Shown: positions 16,949 to 25,097 of the stretch, piece by piece | How positions within the stretch are numbered: the first letter of the stretch is position 1 | How the letters are laid out: each line of letters starts with the position of its first letter | Assembly (NCBI GenBank): GCA_020073345.1 | Contig: JAIQFI010000019.1 | Span: forward strand, 1 to 64,000 | DNA length: 64,000 nucleotides | Direction: 5' to 3' | DNA from: Terriglobia bacterium | Lineage (GTDB): Bacteria > Acidobacteriota > Terriglobia > Bryobacterales > Bryobacteraceae | The notes under the pieces: model-generated | Databases searched by the model: none | The model's input: the letters and a program-made list of their open reading frames with translations, nothing else | What the model was told of the DNA's origin: nothing | Program-made: the position numbers and the translations under genes

Positions 16949-18658
16949 ATGTACACCGGCGCCAGCGCCCTGATCGAGGCTCTGATGGATGCCGGGGTCT
17001 CTTATCTATTCGCCAATTTCGGCAGCGACCATCCGGGCATCGTCGAAGCGCTGGCACAGGCCCGGGCCACCGGCAAGCCTGCCCCCAAGGTGATCACCTG
17101 TCCCAATGAAATGGTCGCACTGACCTGCGCCCAGGGCTTCGTCCAGATCACCGGACGCGCCCAGGCCGTGCTGGTCCACGTCGATTGCGGCACTCAGGCG
17201 ATGGCCGGGGCCATCCACAACGTCGCCAAGTGCCGCGTCCCCGTACTGATTTTTGCCGGAGCCTCGCCCTATACGCAGGAAGGCGAGCTTAAGGGCAGCC
17301 GTAACGAGTTCATTCACTGGCTCCAGGACGTGCCGGACCAGAGGGGCATACTCCGCGGCTACATGAAATACGAAAACGAGCTGCGCACGGGCCGCAACAT
17401 CAAGCAGATGATCTACCGCGCGCTCCAGATCGCCTCCAGCGATCCTCAGGGTCCGGCCTACCTGATGGCCGCTCGTGAGGTATTCGAGGAGGAAATCCCG
17501 CCGGTGTCCATCGACCCAGCGCGCTGGAAGCCGATCGCGCCGCAGCCTCTGCCGGAGGACGGGCTTGCGGAGTTGGTAAGAAGTCTGCTCGCGGCCAAAC
17601 GCCCGCTGGTGGTGACGAGTTACCTGGGCCGCAACCGGGACGCGGTGTCCGAACTGGTCCGCCTGGCCGACCGCCTGGGTGTGGGCGTGCTCGAATCCGT
17701 CCCCAGTTATCTGAATTTCCCGTCGGATCACCCCTGTTACGTCGGGCAGCAGGGCAACGAGCACATGCAGAACCCGTCCCTGGCCGAAGCCGATCTGGTC
17801 CTGGTGCTGGATAGCGATGTCCCCTGGATTCCGGCGTTCAACAAGCCGGCCGACGGAGCCAAGATCTGCCACATCGATATCGATCCGCTCAAGGAGCGGA
17901 CTCCGCTCTGGTACATTTCCGCGGCCCAGGTTTTTCGCGCCGATTGCGCCACGGCGCTGCGGCAGATTCACGCACGCCTGGATGACGCCAAGGTGGAAAA
18001 ACGGGAAAGTCCCTATCGGAATCGCCATGATGCATGGGTTGCCGAGCTAGGGCGCCGCGAGCAAAAACCCCATCGGGAGGACGCCGACGTCATCACCGCC
18101 GAATATCTCACCGCCTGCGTGCGCCGCCATGTTGATCGTGACACCGTCATCGTGAACGAAGGCATCACCAACTATTCCGCCATCAGCAACCATATCGGCT
18201 GCACCAAACCAGGGACGCGTTTCACCAGCGGAGCGAGCTCCCTGGGCTGGAACGGCGGGGCCTCGATCGGCATGAAACTGGCTTGTCCCGATAAAACCGT
18301 GGTGTGCCTCACCGGCGACGGATCCTACATGTTCTCGGTGCCGTCCACGGTGCACTGGATGGCGCGCAAGTATCAGACCCCGTTTCTGACGGTGGTCTAC
18401 AACAACCGAGGTTGGCGGGCGCCCAAGTTTTCGATGCTGGCCGTGCATCCGCAGGGTTACGCCAGCAAGGCGCAGGATATCGACGTGGCCTTCGACCCGC
18501 CGCCGGACTACTCCGGCATCGCGGCTGCTTCCGGAGGCGCGTTCGCGCGCATCGTCAAGAAGGTGGATGAAGTGGAATCGGCCGTCGCCGAAGCGCTCAA
18601 AGTCGTGCGCGAGGAGAAACGCTGCGCGGTCCTCGACGTCTGGCTCGCGCACCTCTAG
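16949..18658 (+). CDS. Thiamine pyrophosphate-dependent enzyme (acetolactate synthase-like)
   Basis: The 569-residue protein has the three domains of the POX/AHAS family. The N-terminal PYR domain has the catalytic Glu in CPNEMVALTCAQGF, the central domain is NAD/FAD-like, and the C-terminal PP domain has the TPP/Mg motif GDGSYMFS ending in VVYNNRGW. Such enzymes ligate or decarboxylate 2-oxo acids. No regulatory subunit lies nearby, so biosynthetic acetolactate synthase is not established; benzoylformate- or oxalyl-decarboxylase-like roles are possible. The open frame extends to an ATG at 16850, but family similarity begins at MYTGASALIEAL, so I place the start at 16949 with moderate certainty. 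Its stop codon shares CTAG with the convergent MFS gene. Confidence 0.85.
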   Translation: MYTGASALIEALMDAGVSYLFANFGSDHPGIVEALAQARATGKPAPKVITCPNEMVALTCAQGFVQITGRAQAVLVHVDCGTQAMAGAIHNVAKCRVPVLIFAGASPYTQEGELKGSRNEFIHWLQDVPDQRGILRGYMKYENELRTGRNIKQMIYRALQIASSDPQGPAYLMAAREVFEEEIPPVSIDPARWKPIAPQPLPEDGLAELVRSLLAAKRPLVVTSYLGRNRDAVSELVRLADRLGVGVLESVPSYLNFPSDHPCYVGQQGNEHMQNPSLAEADLVLVLDSDVPWIPAFNKPADGAKICHIDIDPLKERTPLWYISAAQVFRADCATALRQIHARLDDAKVEKRESPYRNRHDAWVAELGRREQKPHREDADVITAEYLTACVRRHVDRDTVIVNEGITNYSAISNHIGCTKPGTRFTSGASSLGWNGGASIGMKLACPDKTVVCLTGDGSYMFSVPSTVHWMARKYQTPFLTVVYNNRGWRAPKFSMLAVHPQGYASKAQDIDVAFDPPPDYSGIAAASGGAFARIVKKVDEVESAVAEALKVVREEKRCAVLDVWLAHL

Positions 18659-19926
18659 TTCTTCCAGCGCCGCATGCTCGTCGACAGCACTGCCACCGCG
18701 GCCACCATCACGATGGTCGCCGATCCGCCGAATACCACCGACGGAACCGTGCCCATCAAGGCCGCGGCCACGCCCGATTCCACCGCGCCCCATTGATTTG
18801 ACGCGGCGATGAACAGCCCGTTCACCGCTGATACGCGCCCCCGCAGCGCATCCGGCGTGCGCGATTGGACCAGCGAAATGCGCAGCACCACGCTGACGCT
18901 GTCGAAGGCGCCAGTCAGGAACAGCATCCAGAATGACAGCCATGCCGACGTCGAAACGGCGAAGCCGATGGTAGCTACTCCGAACGCCGCCACCGTCGCC
19001 AGCAGAACTACACCCGCGTTCCGGAACGCCGGCCGGTGCGCGATCCACACCGCCGTCAGGCCCGCGCCTATGGCCGGCGCCGCCCGCAGCCAGCCCAGAC
19101 CCGTCGCCCCGATGCGCAGGATGTCCGCGGCGTAGATCGGCAGCAAAGCGGTTGCGCCGCCGAAAAATACCGCCAGCAGGTCCAGGCTCAACGCGGAGAG
19201 AATCAGCTTTTCTCTCCACACGAAGCGCACACCCTCCGCGACCGCCTTGAGCCCGATTTCCGGCCGCTCATGCTCGGCTCGGTCCGGCACGCGCATCAAT
19301 CCGAAGCAGATGGCGGAAAGCACGCAGCACACCGCCTGGACGATATACACCGACTCACTGCCGAAGGCCGCGATGAGCGCGCCCGCCAGCGCCGGTCCGC
19401 CCACCGTGGCCATCTCGCGTGCCGATCCGCTCCAGGAGATCGCCTGCGTGAGATGTTCGGGAGGGACTGTCTGCGGAAGCATGGCGGATTGCGCCGGCCA
19501 TTGAAACGCCCGCGCCGTAGCGGTGAGAAACAGGCAAGCGTAGATCAGCACGACGCCTCGCCCGCTTCCCGCAGCCGCCAGCCCGAACCCGACCAGCGCC
19601 TGGCCCACTTGCGTCACTAGCGCGGTGCGGCTGCGATTGTAGCGGTCTGCCACGTGCCCGGCCGCGAACGTGAAGAGCAGCACCGGAATGATCTGGACCA
19701 GACCCACGTTGCCCAGTACCACGGGCGAGTGTGTCGAGAGATACAGGTCCCACCCCACCACCGTCGCCAGCATCTGCTGGCTGAAACTGGAAAGGGTTAC
19801 GGCGATCAGTTGGTATCGGAACGCCCGCGAAGAAAACGCGGCATATGCAGTCACTTCTTCTAAGCGTACAACGCAGCGGGCCTCCAACCCCACGACAAAA
19901 CGAACCCAACCCGGGCGCCAGGGCAT
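18655..19926 (-). CDS. MFS exporter (EntS-like, MFS_3 family)
   Basis: This 423-residue protein has twelve predicted membrane segments after a hydrophilic N-terminus of about 30 residues. Motifs such as AGHVADRYNRSR in the first cytoplasmic loop and RGRVSAVNGLFIAASNQWGAVESG in the second half match the EntS/MFS_3 group, whose known members export siderophores or drugs. It diverges from the EmrA-like adaptor gene with only 33 bp between start codons. It converges with the TPP enzyme gene with a 4-bp overlap. The N-terminal extension makes the exact start uncertain. Confidence 0.8.
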   Translation of the reverse strand: MPWRPGWVRFVVGLEARCVVRLEEVTAYAAFSSRAFRYQLIAVTLSSFSQQMLATVVGWDLYLSTHSPVVLGNVGLVQIIPVLLFTFAAGHVADRYNRSRTALVTQVGQALVGFGLAAAGSGRGVVLIYACLFLTATARAFQWPAQSAMLPQTVPPEHLTQAISWSGSAREMATVGGPALAGALIAAFGSESVYIVQAVCCVLSAICFGLMRVPDRAEHERPEIGLKAVAEGVRFVWREKLILSALSLDLLAVFFGGATALLPIYAADILRIGATGLGWLRAAPAIGAGLTAVWIAHRPAFRNAGVVLLATVAAFGVATIGFAVSTSAWLSFWMLFLTGAFDSVSVVLRISLVQSRTPDALRGRVSAVNGLFIAASNQWGAVESGVAAALMGTVPSVVFGGSATIVMVAAVAVLSTSMRRWKN

Positions 19927-19959
19927 CCAAGAACCTACGCTACCCTGGAAGGGATAAGC

Positions 19960-21162
19960 ATGAGAGTGTTGAAATGGGTTGTTGGAGTTCTAGTCTTAGC
20001 TGGGCTCGCGGCCGGAGGCTATACGGTCTGGGAGCACCTTTCGCGCGTCGAGACTACCGACGACGCGCAAGTTGACGGGGCCATTTTTCCCCTGAGTCCC
20101 CGCGTGGCCGGCCACGTGATCAAAGTGAACCCGCACGACCAGCAGGCCGTCAAGGCGGATGAAGTTCTGGTTCAATTGGATCCGCGGGATTTTGAGGTCG
20201 CCGTGGCCAAGGCCCGGGCCGAGCTGGCCGACGCCGAAGCGACCCTGGCCAGCGCCCGCAGCGATATCCCGGTCCTGTCCGTGTCGACGGCCAGCGCCCT
20301 CAGCGGTGCGCGGTCTTCCCGCCAGGATGCCGCCGCGCAGGTAAGCTGGTCCGAGCAGGCGCTGGGCGCCGCCAAGGCCAGGCTCAAGACCGCGGAAGCC
20401 AATGTCCGTGTGGCCGAGGCGAACGCTAACAATGCCGCTCAGGACGTGGAGCGCTACAAGAGCCTGGTGGCCCGCGACGACATCCCGCGCCAACAGTACG
20501 AGAAGGCCGTAGCGGACGCGGAAGCGGCGCGCGCCAATGTCGATGCCCAGAAAGCCGCTGTAACGGAAGCGCAACAAAACGTTCTGGCCGCGGAAAAGAG
20601 CGTCGAACAGGCGCGCGCGCGCGTCGGCCAGGCCGATGCCACCGTGGAAGGCGCCATGACCGGTCCGCAGCAGGTGAAATCTTCGGAAGCCCGTGCCCAG
20701 GCCGCCGCCGCCAAGGTGGCCCAAAAAAGGGCCGAAGTCGAACAGGCCGAACTGAATCTCAAATACACTACCATCACTGCGCCCGCCACGGGCATCACAG
20801 CTCGCCGCGCGGTCGATGTCGGCCAGTACGTCCAGCCCGGGCAACTGCTTCTTGCGGTCGTCGATCTGAGCCACGTTTGGGTGATAGCGAACTTCAAAGA
20901 GACCCAGCTCAAGGACATGAAGGTCGGCCAGCGCGCGGATATCGCCGTGGACGCCAATGGCCGCAACTACACCGGCCATATCGAGAGCCTGGCCGGAGCC
21001 AGCGGCGCGCGGTTCAGTCTGCTGCCGCCCGAAAATGCGACCGGCAATTACGTCAAAGTCGTGCAGCGAATCCCGGTGATTATCGGTTTCGATCCCGGCC
21101 AGAACAACGACCTTGGACTGCGGCCCGGAATGTCCGTAACCCCAACTGTGCACGTCCATTAA
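19960..21162 (+). CDS. EmrA-like membrane fusion protein (HlyD family)
   Basis: The 400-residue protein has one N-terminal membrane anchor (residues 5-25), a biotinyl-lipoyl-like half-motif (DDAQVDGAIFPLSPRVAG), a long Ala/Glu-rich coiled coil (about 95-270), then the second lipoyl half and beta-barrel with VWVIANFKETQLKDMKVGQ. The C-terminal FSLLPPENATGNYVKVVQR segment is diagnostic for EmrA/FusE-type adaptors, which pair with 14-TM DHA2 drug exporters and TolC. No EmrB or TolC homologue follows. The only exporter nearby is the divergent EntS-like gene, which normally works without such an adaptor. An AAGGG site precedes the ATG at 19960. Confidence 0.9.
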   Translation: MRVLKWVVGVLVLAGLAAGGYTVWEHLSRVETTDDAQVDGAIFPLSPRVAGHVIKVNPHDQQAVKADEVLVQLDPRDFEVAVAKARAELADAEATLASARSDIPVLSVSTASALSGARSSRQDAAAQVSWSEQALGAAKARLKTAEANVRVAEANANNAAQDVERYKSLVARDDIPRQQYEKAVADAEAARANVDAQKAAVTEAQQNVLAAEKSVEQARARVGQADATVEGAMTGPQQVKSSEARAQAAAAKVAQKRAEVEQAELNLKYTTITAPATGITARRAVDVGQYVQPGQLLLAVVDLSHVWVIANFKETQLKDMKVGQRADIAVDANGRNYTGHIESLAGASGARFSLLPPENATGNYVKVVQRIPVIIGFDPGQNNDLGLRPGMSVTPTVHVH

Positions 21163-21370
21163 CAAGATTCCCCAGCCTCAAAGTCGACTGGAATGAGTCG
21201 ATAAAGAGTTTTGATTGGACTTGGCAGTCGTTCCAGGTTAATCTGCTGCTGTAGAGCAGCGAAAGAGTCGCTGGCCCCCGTCAATAGGCAAAGCCAACCG
21301 GCACCCCCCGTCGATGTTCCACCTTGAGTGGATTGATTTCGCAGTGCAGTCGGCACCATTCGGAGGAAAC

Positions 21371-22003
21371 GTGTCACTTTTTTTACGTTTAATGCTGTTT
21401 TCAAGCCTCGCGGGTACTTTGCTCGCGCAATCGGACGCGGGCATGGTATCGGTCGAGGAATTACGGACTCCGCTCAGAGGCAAGTCCTTGCACGCCTTGG
21501 TCACAGCGCAGGAGCACCTGAAATCCGGCCAGCGCGAACGCGGAACTGAGGAACTGCGGCAGGCGATGAGCGATCCAGTGGCGATGCCCTACGCGATCAG
21601 CATGCTGGGCGTCGAGCATCTGAAGACCGGAGAACTGGACGCCGCGCTCGGTGAGCTGGAGCACGCCGTTCATCTGCTGCCCGGACGACCGGAGAACCGC
21701 TCTAATCTGGCTTACGCGTTTTACCTGAAGGGACAAACCAAGCGCGGCTTAGAGGAAGTGCGCAAGGCGCTCCAGCTGGATGGGGGCAGGCCCAAGACCC
21801 GCTTTGTTCTGGGGATGCTTCTTCTGCAACAGGGCTCCCACGATGCTGAGGCGATCCAGCAACTTCAGGCCGCAGCGCAGGAAACTCCCGGCGCCCACCT
21901 GGTGCTGGCACGGCACTACGATCGCGTCGGGCAGGCTCCGGAGGCGGAGAGAGAACGGCGCGCGTACGCTGTAGTCAGCATGGGTCTGCTCGCTGCCAAA
22001 TAG
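21371..22003 (+). CDS. Exported tetratricopeptide-repeat protein
   Basis: The 210-residue protein starts with a signal peptide (SLFLRLMLFSSLAGTLLAQ) and then has three to four TPR-like helical pairs, for example YAISMLGVEHLKTGELDAALG, NLAYAFYLKGQTKRGLEEVRKAL and LGMLLLQQGSHDAEAIQ. TPR proteins act as scaffolds for protein interactions in the periplasm; the partner is unknown. I chose the GTG at 21371 because GGAGG lies just before it and the signal peptide begins there; an upstream ATG at 21314 would bury the signal peptide. The 208-bp region before the gene shows only a short GCTGC/GCAGC hairpin and no clear promoter. Confidence 0.7.
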   Translation: MSLFLRLMLFSSLAGTLLAQSDAGMVSVEELRTPLRGKSLHALVTAQEHLKSGQRERGTEELRQAMSDPVAMPYAISMLGVEHLKTGELDAALGELEHAVHLLPGRPENRSNLAYAFYLKGQTKRGLEEVRKALQLDGGRPKTRFVLGMLLLQQGSHDAEAIQQLQAAAQETPGAHLVLARHYDRVGQAPEAERERRAYAVVSMGLLAAK

Positions 22004-22086
22004 CCCACCGGCGTCCCGGCGCATCTTCGCGACCAGATTACGTTATTCTGGATCGGAAGGACGCTCCAGACGAAGGAGGAATGGGC

Positions 22087-23406
22087 ATGCGATACCTGAT
22101 TGCGGGTTGGGCTTTAGCGACGGCTGCGCTGGGTGCCGACGTCACTTTCAACAAAGATGTCCTTCCGATCCTGCAAAAGAATTGCCAGGCTTGTCATCGC
22201 CCCGGCGAGATCGGCCCGATGCCGTTGCTCACTTATGACAACGCGCGTCCCTATGCGAAATCCATCAAGGCCGCGGTACTGACCGGGAAGATGCCGCCGT
22301 GGTTTGCGGATCCGCGCTACGGCCACTTCTCAAACGACCGGAGATTGAGCGCCGCCGACATCGCCAAACTGACGGCCTGGGTGGACGCCGGGGCTCCGGA
22401 AGGCGATCCGAAGGACAAGCCCGCGCCGCTCGCCTGGACCGAGGGCTGGAGCATTAAACCCGATGTTGTGTTCGAGATGCCCAAGCCCTACACGGTCCCG
22501 AAGAACGGGACCATCGAATACACCTACTTCGTAGTTCCTTCGGGGTTCACGCAGGATACTTGGGTCACCGACGCGGAGATTCGTCCGGGTAATCGCGCCG
22601 TGGTGCATCATGTGAGCGTCTACGTGCGCCCGCCGGGGTCGCCGTGGATGAAGGATGCTAAGCCCGGCGAGGCGTACGTTCCGCCCAAGCGCGGACCAAG
22701 CGGGGTTTCGGCGCCATCAGCAAGAGCCGCCGAACAAGGTGTCGCTGCCAATGAGTGGTTCGTCGGGTATGTCCCAGGCATCACGCCGCAGCGCTACTTC
22801 GCGCCCGAGATGGGCTCGGCGAAACTCATTCCCGCCGGCTCCGATCTGGTGTTCGAGATGCACTATACGGCCAACGGCAAGGCGGCCGGAGATGACCAAT
22901 CCAAGGTCGGCTTCATCCTGGCGAAGGAGGCTCCGAAGTACCGATTGCTCACGCTGGGTGTCGCGGATGCGAGCTTCGCGATTCCGCCCGGCGATCCCAA
23001 TTACGAAGGCCATGCTTCGGCGACATTCGATCAACCCGTGACGGTGATCTATTTGCAGCCGCACATGCACATGCGCGGAAAAGACATGGAGATGCGTTTC
23101 GAGTATCCCACCGGGGAATCCGAGACCATGCTCAAGGTGCCCAACTATAGCTACCTGTGGCAGACGATTTACTACGAAAAGGAACCGCTTCGGGTGCCCA
23201 AGAACACTAAGGTGCAGGTGACCGCGCATTGGGATAATTCGGCGAACAATCCATTGAATCCCGATCCCACGGCTACGGTCCGCTGGGGCGATCAGAGTTG
23301 GGATGAGATGCTGGTTCCTTTTGTCGGAGTACTGGTGGAGAGTAACGCGGATCCGGCCAAGGTGCTGCGGCGCCCTGGTGGACCCGCGGTGAACGCTGCT
23401 CCTTGA
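22087..23406 (+). CDS. Cytochrome c / copper type II monooxygenase-like fusion, exported
   Basis: The 439-residue protein has a signal peptide (residues 1-17), then a class I cytochrome c domain with heme motif CQACH (Cys33, Cys36, His37) and likely axial Met in GKMPPWF. The remaining 300 residues resemble the copper type II, ascorbate-dependent monooxygenase fold (PHM/DBH). The His pattern is VVHHVSVYV, then VFEMHYTANG, then QPHMHMRGKDM, fitting a two-copper site. Such proteins would hydroxylate or oxidise a periplasmic substrate, with the heme supplying electrons; the substrate is unknown. The ATG at 22087 is preferred because AAGGAGGA sits 7 nt upstream; an ATG at 22081 abuts the site. Confidence 0.8.
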   Translation: MRYLIAGWALATAALGADVTFNKDVLPILQKNCQACHRPGEIGPMPLLTYDNARPYAKSIKAAVLTGKMPPWFADPRYGHFSNDRRLSAADIAKLTAWVDAGAPEGDPKDKPAPLAWTEGWSIKPDVVFEMPKPYTVPKNGTIEYTYFVVPSGFTQDTWVTDAEIRPGNRAVVHHVSVYVRPPGSPWMKDAKPGEAYVPPKRGPSGVSAPSARAAEQGVAANEWFVGYVPGITPQRYFAPEMGSAKLIPAGSDLVFEMHYTANGKAAGDDQSKVGFILAKEAPKYRLLTLGVADASFAIPPGDPNYEGHASATFDQPVTVIYLQPHMHMRGKDMEMRFEYPTGESETMLKVPNYSYLWQTIYYEKEPLRVPKNTKVQVTAHWDNSANNPLNPDPTATVRWGDQSWDEMLVPFVGVLVESNADPAKVLRRPGGPAVNAAP

Positions 23407-23476
23407 ACCCGGCGAGTCACAGAAGGAGCCCTCTCAGCACCCTCATGCTATGATGGCCCCTGGGAGGGCCACGACG

Positions 23477-23971
23477 ATGGGTACACTCGGTATCCAAGAG
23501 ATGATCGTTATCTTCGTCATAGCCCTCGTTCTGTTTGGGCCCAAAAAGCTTCCAGAACTGGGGCGGACGATCGGAAAAGCGATCACCGAATTCCGTCGCG
23601 CGTCGAACGATTTGAAAGCGTCGTTCGAGCGCGAAATGCACACTCTGGAGCGGGAAAGTCAGTCCATGAGCCAGGTCGCACAGGTAACGGCAAGCGACAT
23701 CTTCAATCGGGCTATCAATTATGATCCCGAGCACGAGAATCGTAGCCTGCCGCCGGCGGAAACCGCTTGGAATCCGCTGGAGCCTCAACAACACGCAGAA
23801 GACCAGACCTCGGCTTCCACATCCACCGCTACCGATCCATCCACAGTAGGCGCTTCCGCAGTTCCAGGCGCCGAATCAAGTGAGACTATCGCCGAAGCCG
23901 TGCCATCGCCGGAACCTGTTCCGGTCATTGAGGGTACGGTTCCTCGCTCCGAGCAGCCTCAGCACAGCTAA
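23477..23971 (+). CDS. tatA: Sec-independent translocase subunit TatA/TatB
   Basis: This 164-residue protein begins with the short Tat membrane helix IQEMIVIFVIALVLFGPKKL, followed by the amphipathic helix PELGRTIGKAITEFRRASND. The long, low-complexity C-terminal tail (about residues 60-164, rich in Ala, Glu, Pro and Ser) is longer than usual for TatA and closer to TatB in length. With only one such gene beside tatC it may serve both roles. The start at 23477 follows a GGGAGGG site; an in-frame ATG at 23450 is upstream. Part of its 3' sequence (23846-23879) recurs after tatC1, marking an old tandem duplication. Confidence 0.9.
   Translation: MGTLGIQEMIVIFVIALVLFGPKKLPELGRTIGKAITEFRRASNDLKASFEREMHTLERESQSMSQVAQVTASDIFNRAINYDPEHENRSLPPAETAWNPLEPQQHAEDQTSASTSTATDPSTVGASAVPGAESSETIAEAVPSPEPVPVIEGTVPRSEQPQHS
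23846..23879 (+). repeat. 34-bp direct repeat, copy 1 (inside tatA/B)
   Basis: This segment of the tatA/B coding sequence recurs at 25046-25079, exactly 1200 bp downstream, with one mismatch (T at 23862, C at 25062). Copy 1 is translated as part of the tail of the TatA/B protein. Confidence 0.9.
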
Positions 23972-23993
23972 AGTAGTTAGAACGTAATCGCGC

Positions 23994-25049
23994 ATGGATG
24001 ATCAGCACAACGGCGGAGGAGTGCCTCCTGACGAGACTCCGCACGTAGTGTATCCGGACGATCCGGAAAGCGCCTTACATCCGGATATCGAGCCGCCGCT
24101 TCCGCGCGCGCTCGTTTCGGGCGGCGGGACCAGAACCCCGCCGCCTCCTCCTCCGCCGGACGACGAAGACGACGAAGACTCCGGCATGCTGCGCATGTCG
24201 TTCATGGAGCACCTGGAAGAGCTCCGCTCGCGCATCATCCGGGCGCTGATCGGGTTCGGAGTGGCGTTCCTGGCGTGCCTCATTTTTGCGACGCCGCTGT
24301 GGGATTTCGTGCAGGCCCCGCTAAAAGATGCGACGGACAAACTGGGCGGTCAGATCATCGCTATCGATCCGATGGAGATGTTTTCCATTATTTACATGTG
24401 GACTCCCTTGGTGATTTCGATCTTTCTCGCGGCGCCATGGGTGGTCTACCAGGTATGGGCGTTTATCTCCCCCGGCTTGTACCCGCGCGAGCGCAGGTGG
24501 GCCGTACCCTTTGTCACCTGCACCGGGGGTTTATTTATCGCCGGCGGATTGTTCGCCTACTTCATCGCCTTCCGCTTCGCTCTGGTCTTTCTGTTGGGTA
24601 TCGGCGCGCCTTCGGGTGTCAAGCCGTTTATAACCATCGACCGGTATTTCAGCCTGTTCGTCAACGTGATGCTGGGAATCTCGCTGGTGTTCGAACTGCC
24701 CGTGATCATCTTTTTCCTGACGCTGATCCGCGTGGCCTCGCCCAGTTTCCTATTGCGCAATTCCCGGTATGCGATTCTGGCCATCGTTATTCTGGCGGCG
24801 GTGATCACGCCGACTCCGGACGTCTTCAATCTGACGCTGTTTGCCGTGCCCATGATCCTGCTGTACTTCCTGGGTTTGTTCGCCAGCTATTTATTGGTGA
24901 TGCGCCGTGAAAACCGCAAGTTCCCGTGGCGGGTCTTCTTCTACTGGCTGTTGTCGGTGCTCGCCGTAATGGCCATCGTTATCGTTGTGGCGATCGTGAA
25001 GTATCAGTACCACTTCGTGCTCCGCTGGCCGTTCCTCGTGAAACCGTAG
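23994..25049 (+). CDS. tatC: Sec-independent translocase TatC, copy 1
   Basis: This TatC has 351 residues: six membrane segments plus an unusual N-terminal cytoplasmic extension of about 60 residues rich in Pro, Asp and Glu. TatC is the receptor that binds twin-arginine signal peptides. Family residues are present: MEHLEELRSRI at the N-terminus, FISPGLYPRERR in the first loop, FELPVIIFFL, and ITPTPDVFNL with the conserved Pro and Asp. It starts 22 bp after tatA/B. Its stop codon (TAG 25047-25049) lies inside the second copy of a 34-bp tatA/B-derived repeat, so the end of this gene was shaped by the duplication that made tatC2. Confidence 0.95.
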   Translation: MDDQHNGGGVPPDETPHVVYPDDPESALHPDIEPPLPRALVSGGGTRTPPPPPPPDDEDDEDSGMLRMSFMEHLEELRSRIIRALIGFGVAFLACLIFATPLWDFVQAPLKDATDKLGGQIIAIDPMEMFSIIYMWTPLVISIFLAAPWVVYQVWAFISPGLYPRERRWAVPFVTCTGGLFIAGGLFAYFIAFRFALVFLLGIGAPSGVKPFITIDRYFSLFVNVMLGISLVFELPVIIFFLTLIRVASPSFLLRNSRYAILAIVILAAVITPTPDVFNLTLFAVPMILLYFLGLFASYLLVMRRENRKFPWRVFFYWLLSVLAVMAIVIVVAIVKYQYHFVLRWPFLVKP

Positions 25050-25079
25050 GCGCTTCCGCAGCTCCAGGCGCCGAATCAA
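25046..25079 (+). repeat. 34-bp direct repeat, copy 2 (tatA/B remnant between the two tatC genes)
   Basis: It matches 23846-23879 at 33 of 34 positions and contains the stop codon of tatC1. Here it is non-coding. It is best explained as what remains of the tatA/B 3' end at the junction of a tandem duplication. Confidence 0.9.
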
Positions 25080-25097
25080 AACAATAACGAGGTTGTC

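Noticed and set aside
18047-19219. A 390-codon open frame on the minus strand
   Set aside because: It covers the end of the TPP enzyme gene and part of the MFS gene in the wrong frame. Composition is Gly/Arg/Asp-rich without motifs.
19996-21165. A 389-codon open frame on the minus strand
   Set aside because: It is the antisense shadow of the EmrA-like gene, with Gly/Leu-rich composition and no recognisable domain.
21163-21370. Small RNA or gene in the 208-bp gap before the TPR gene
   Set aside because: Only a short GCTGC/GCAGC hairpin was found, with no promoter or T-tract and no plausible ORF.
23846-25079. The two 34-bp copies as phage or element attachment sites
   Set aside because: The DNA between the copies is tatA/B tail and tatC with normal gene order and no integrase, and the second copy is followed by a second tatC. 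A tandem duplication explains all of this.
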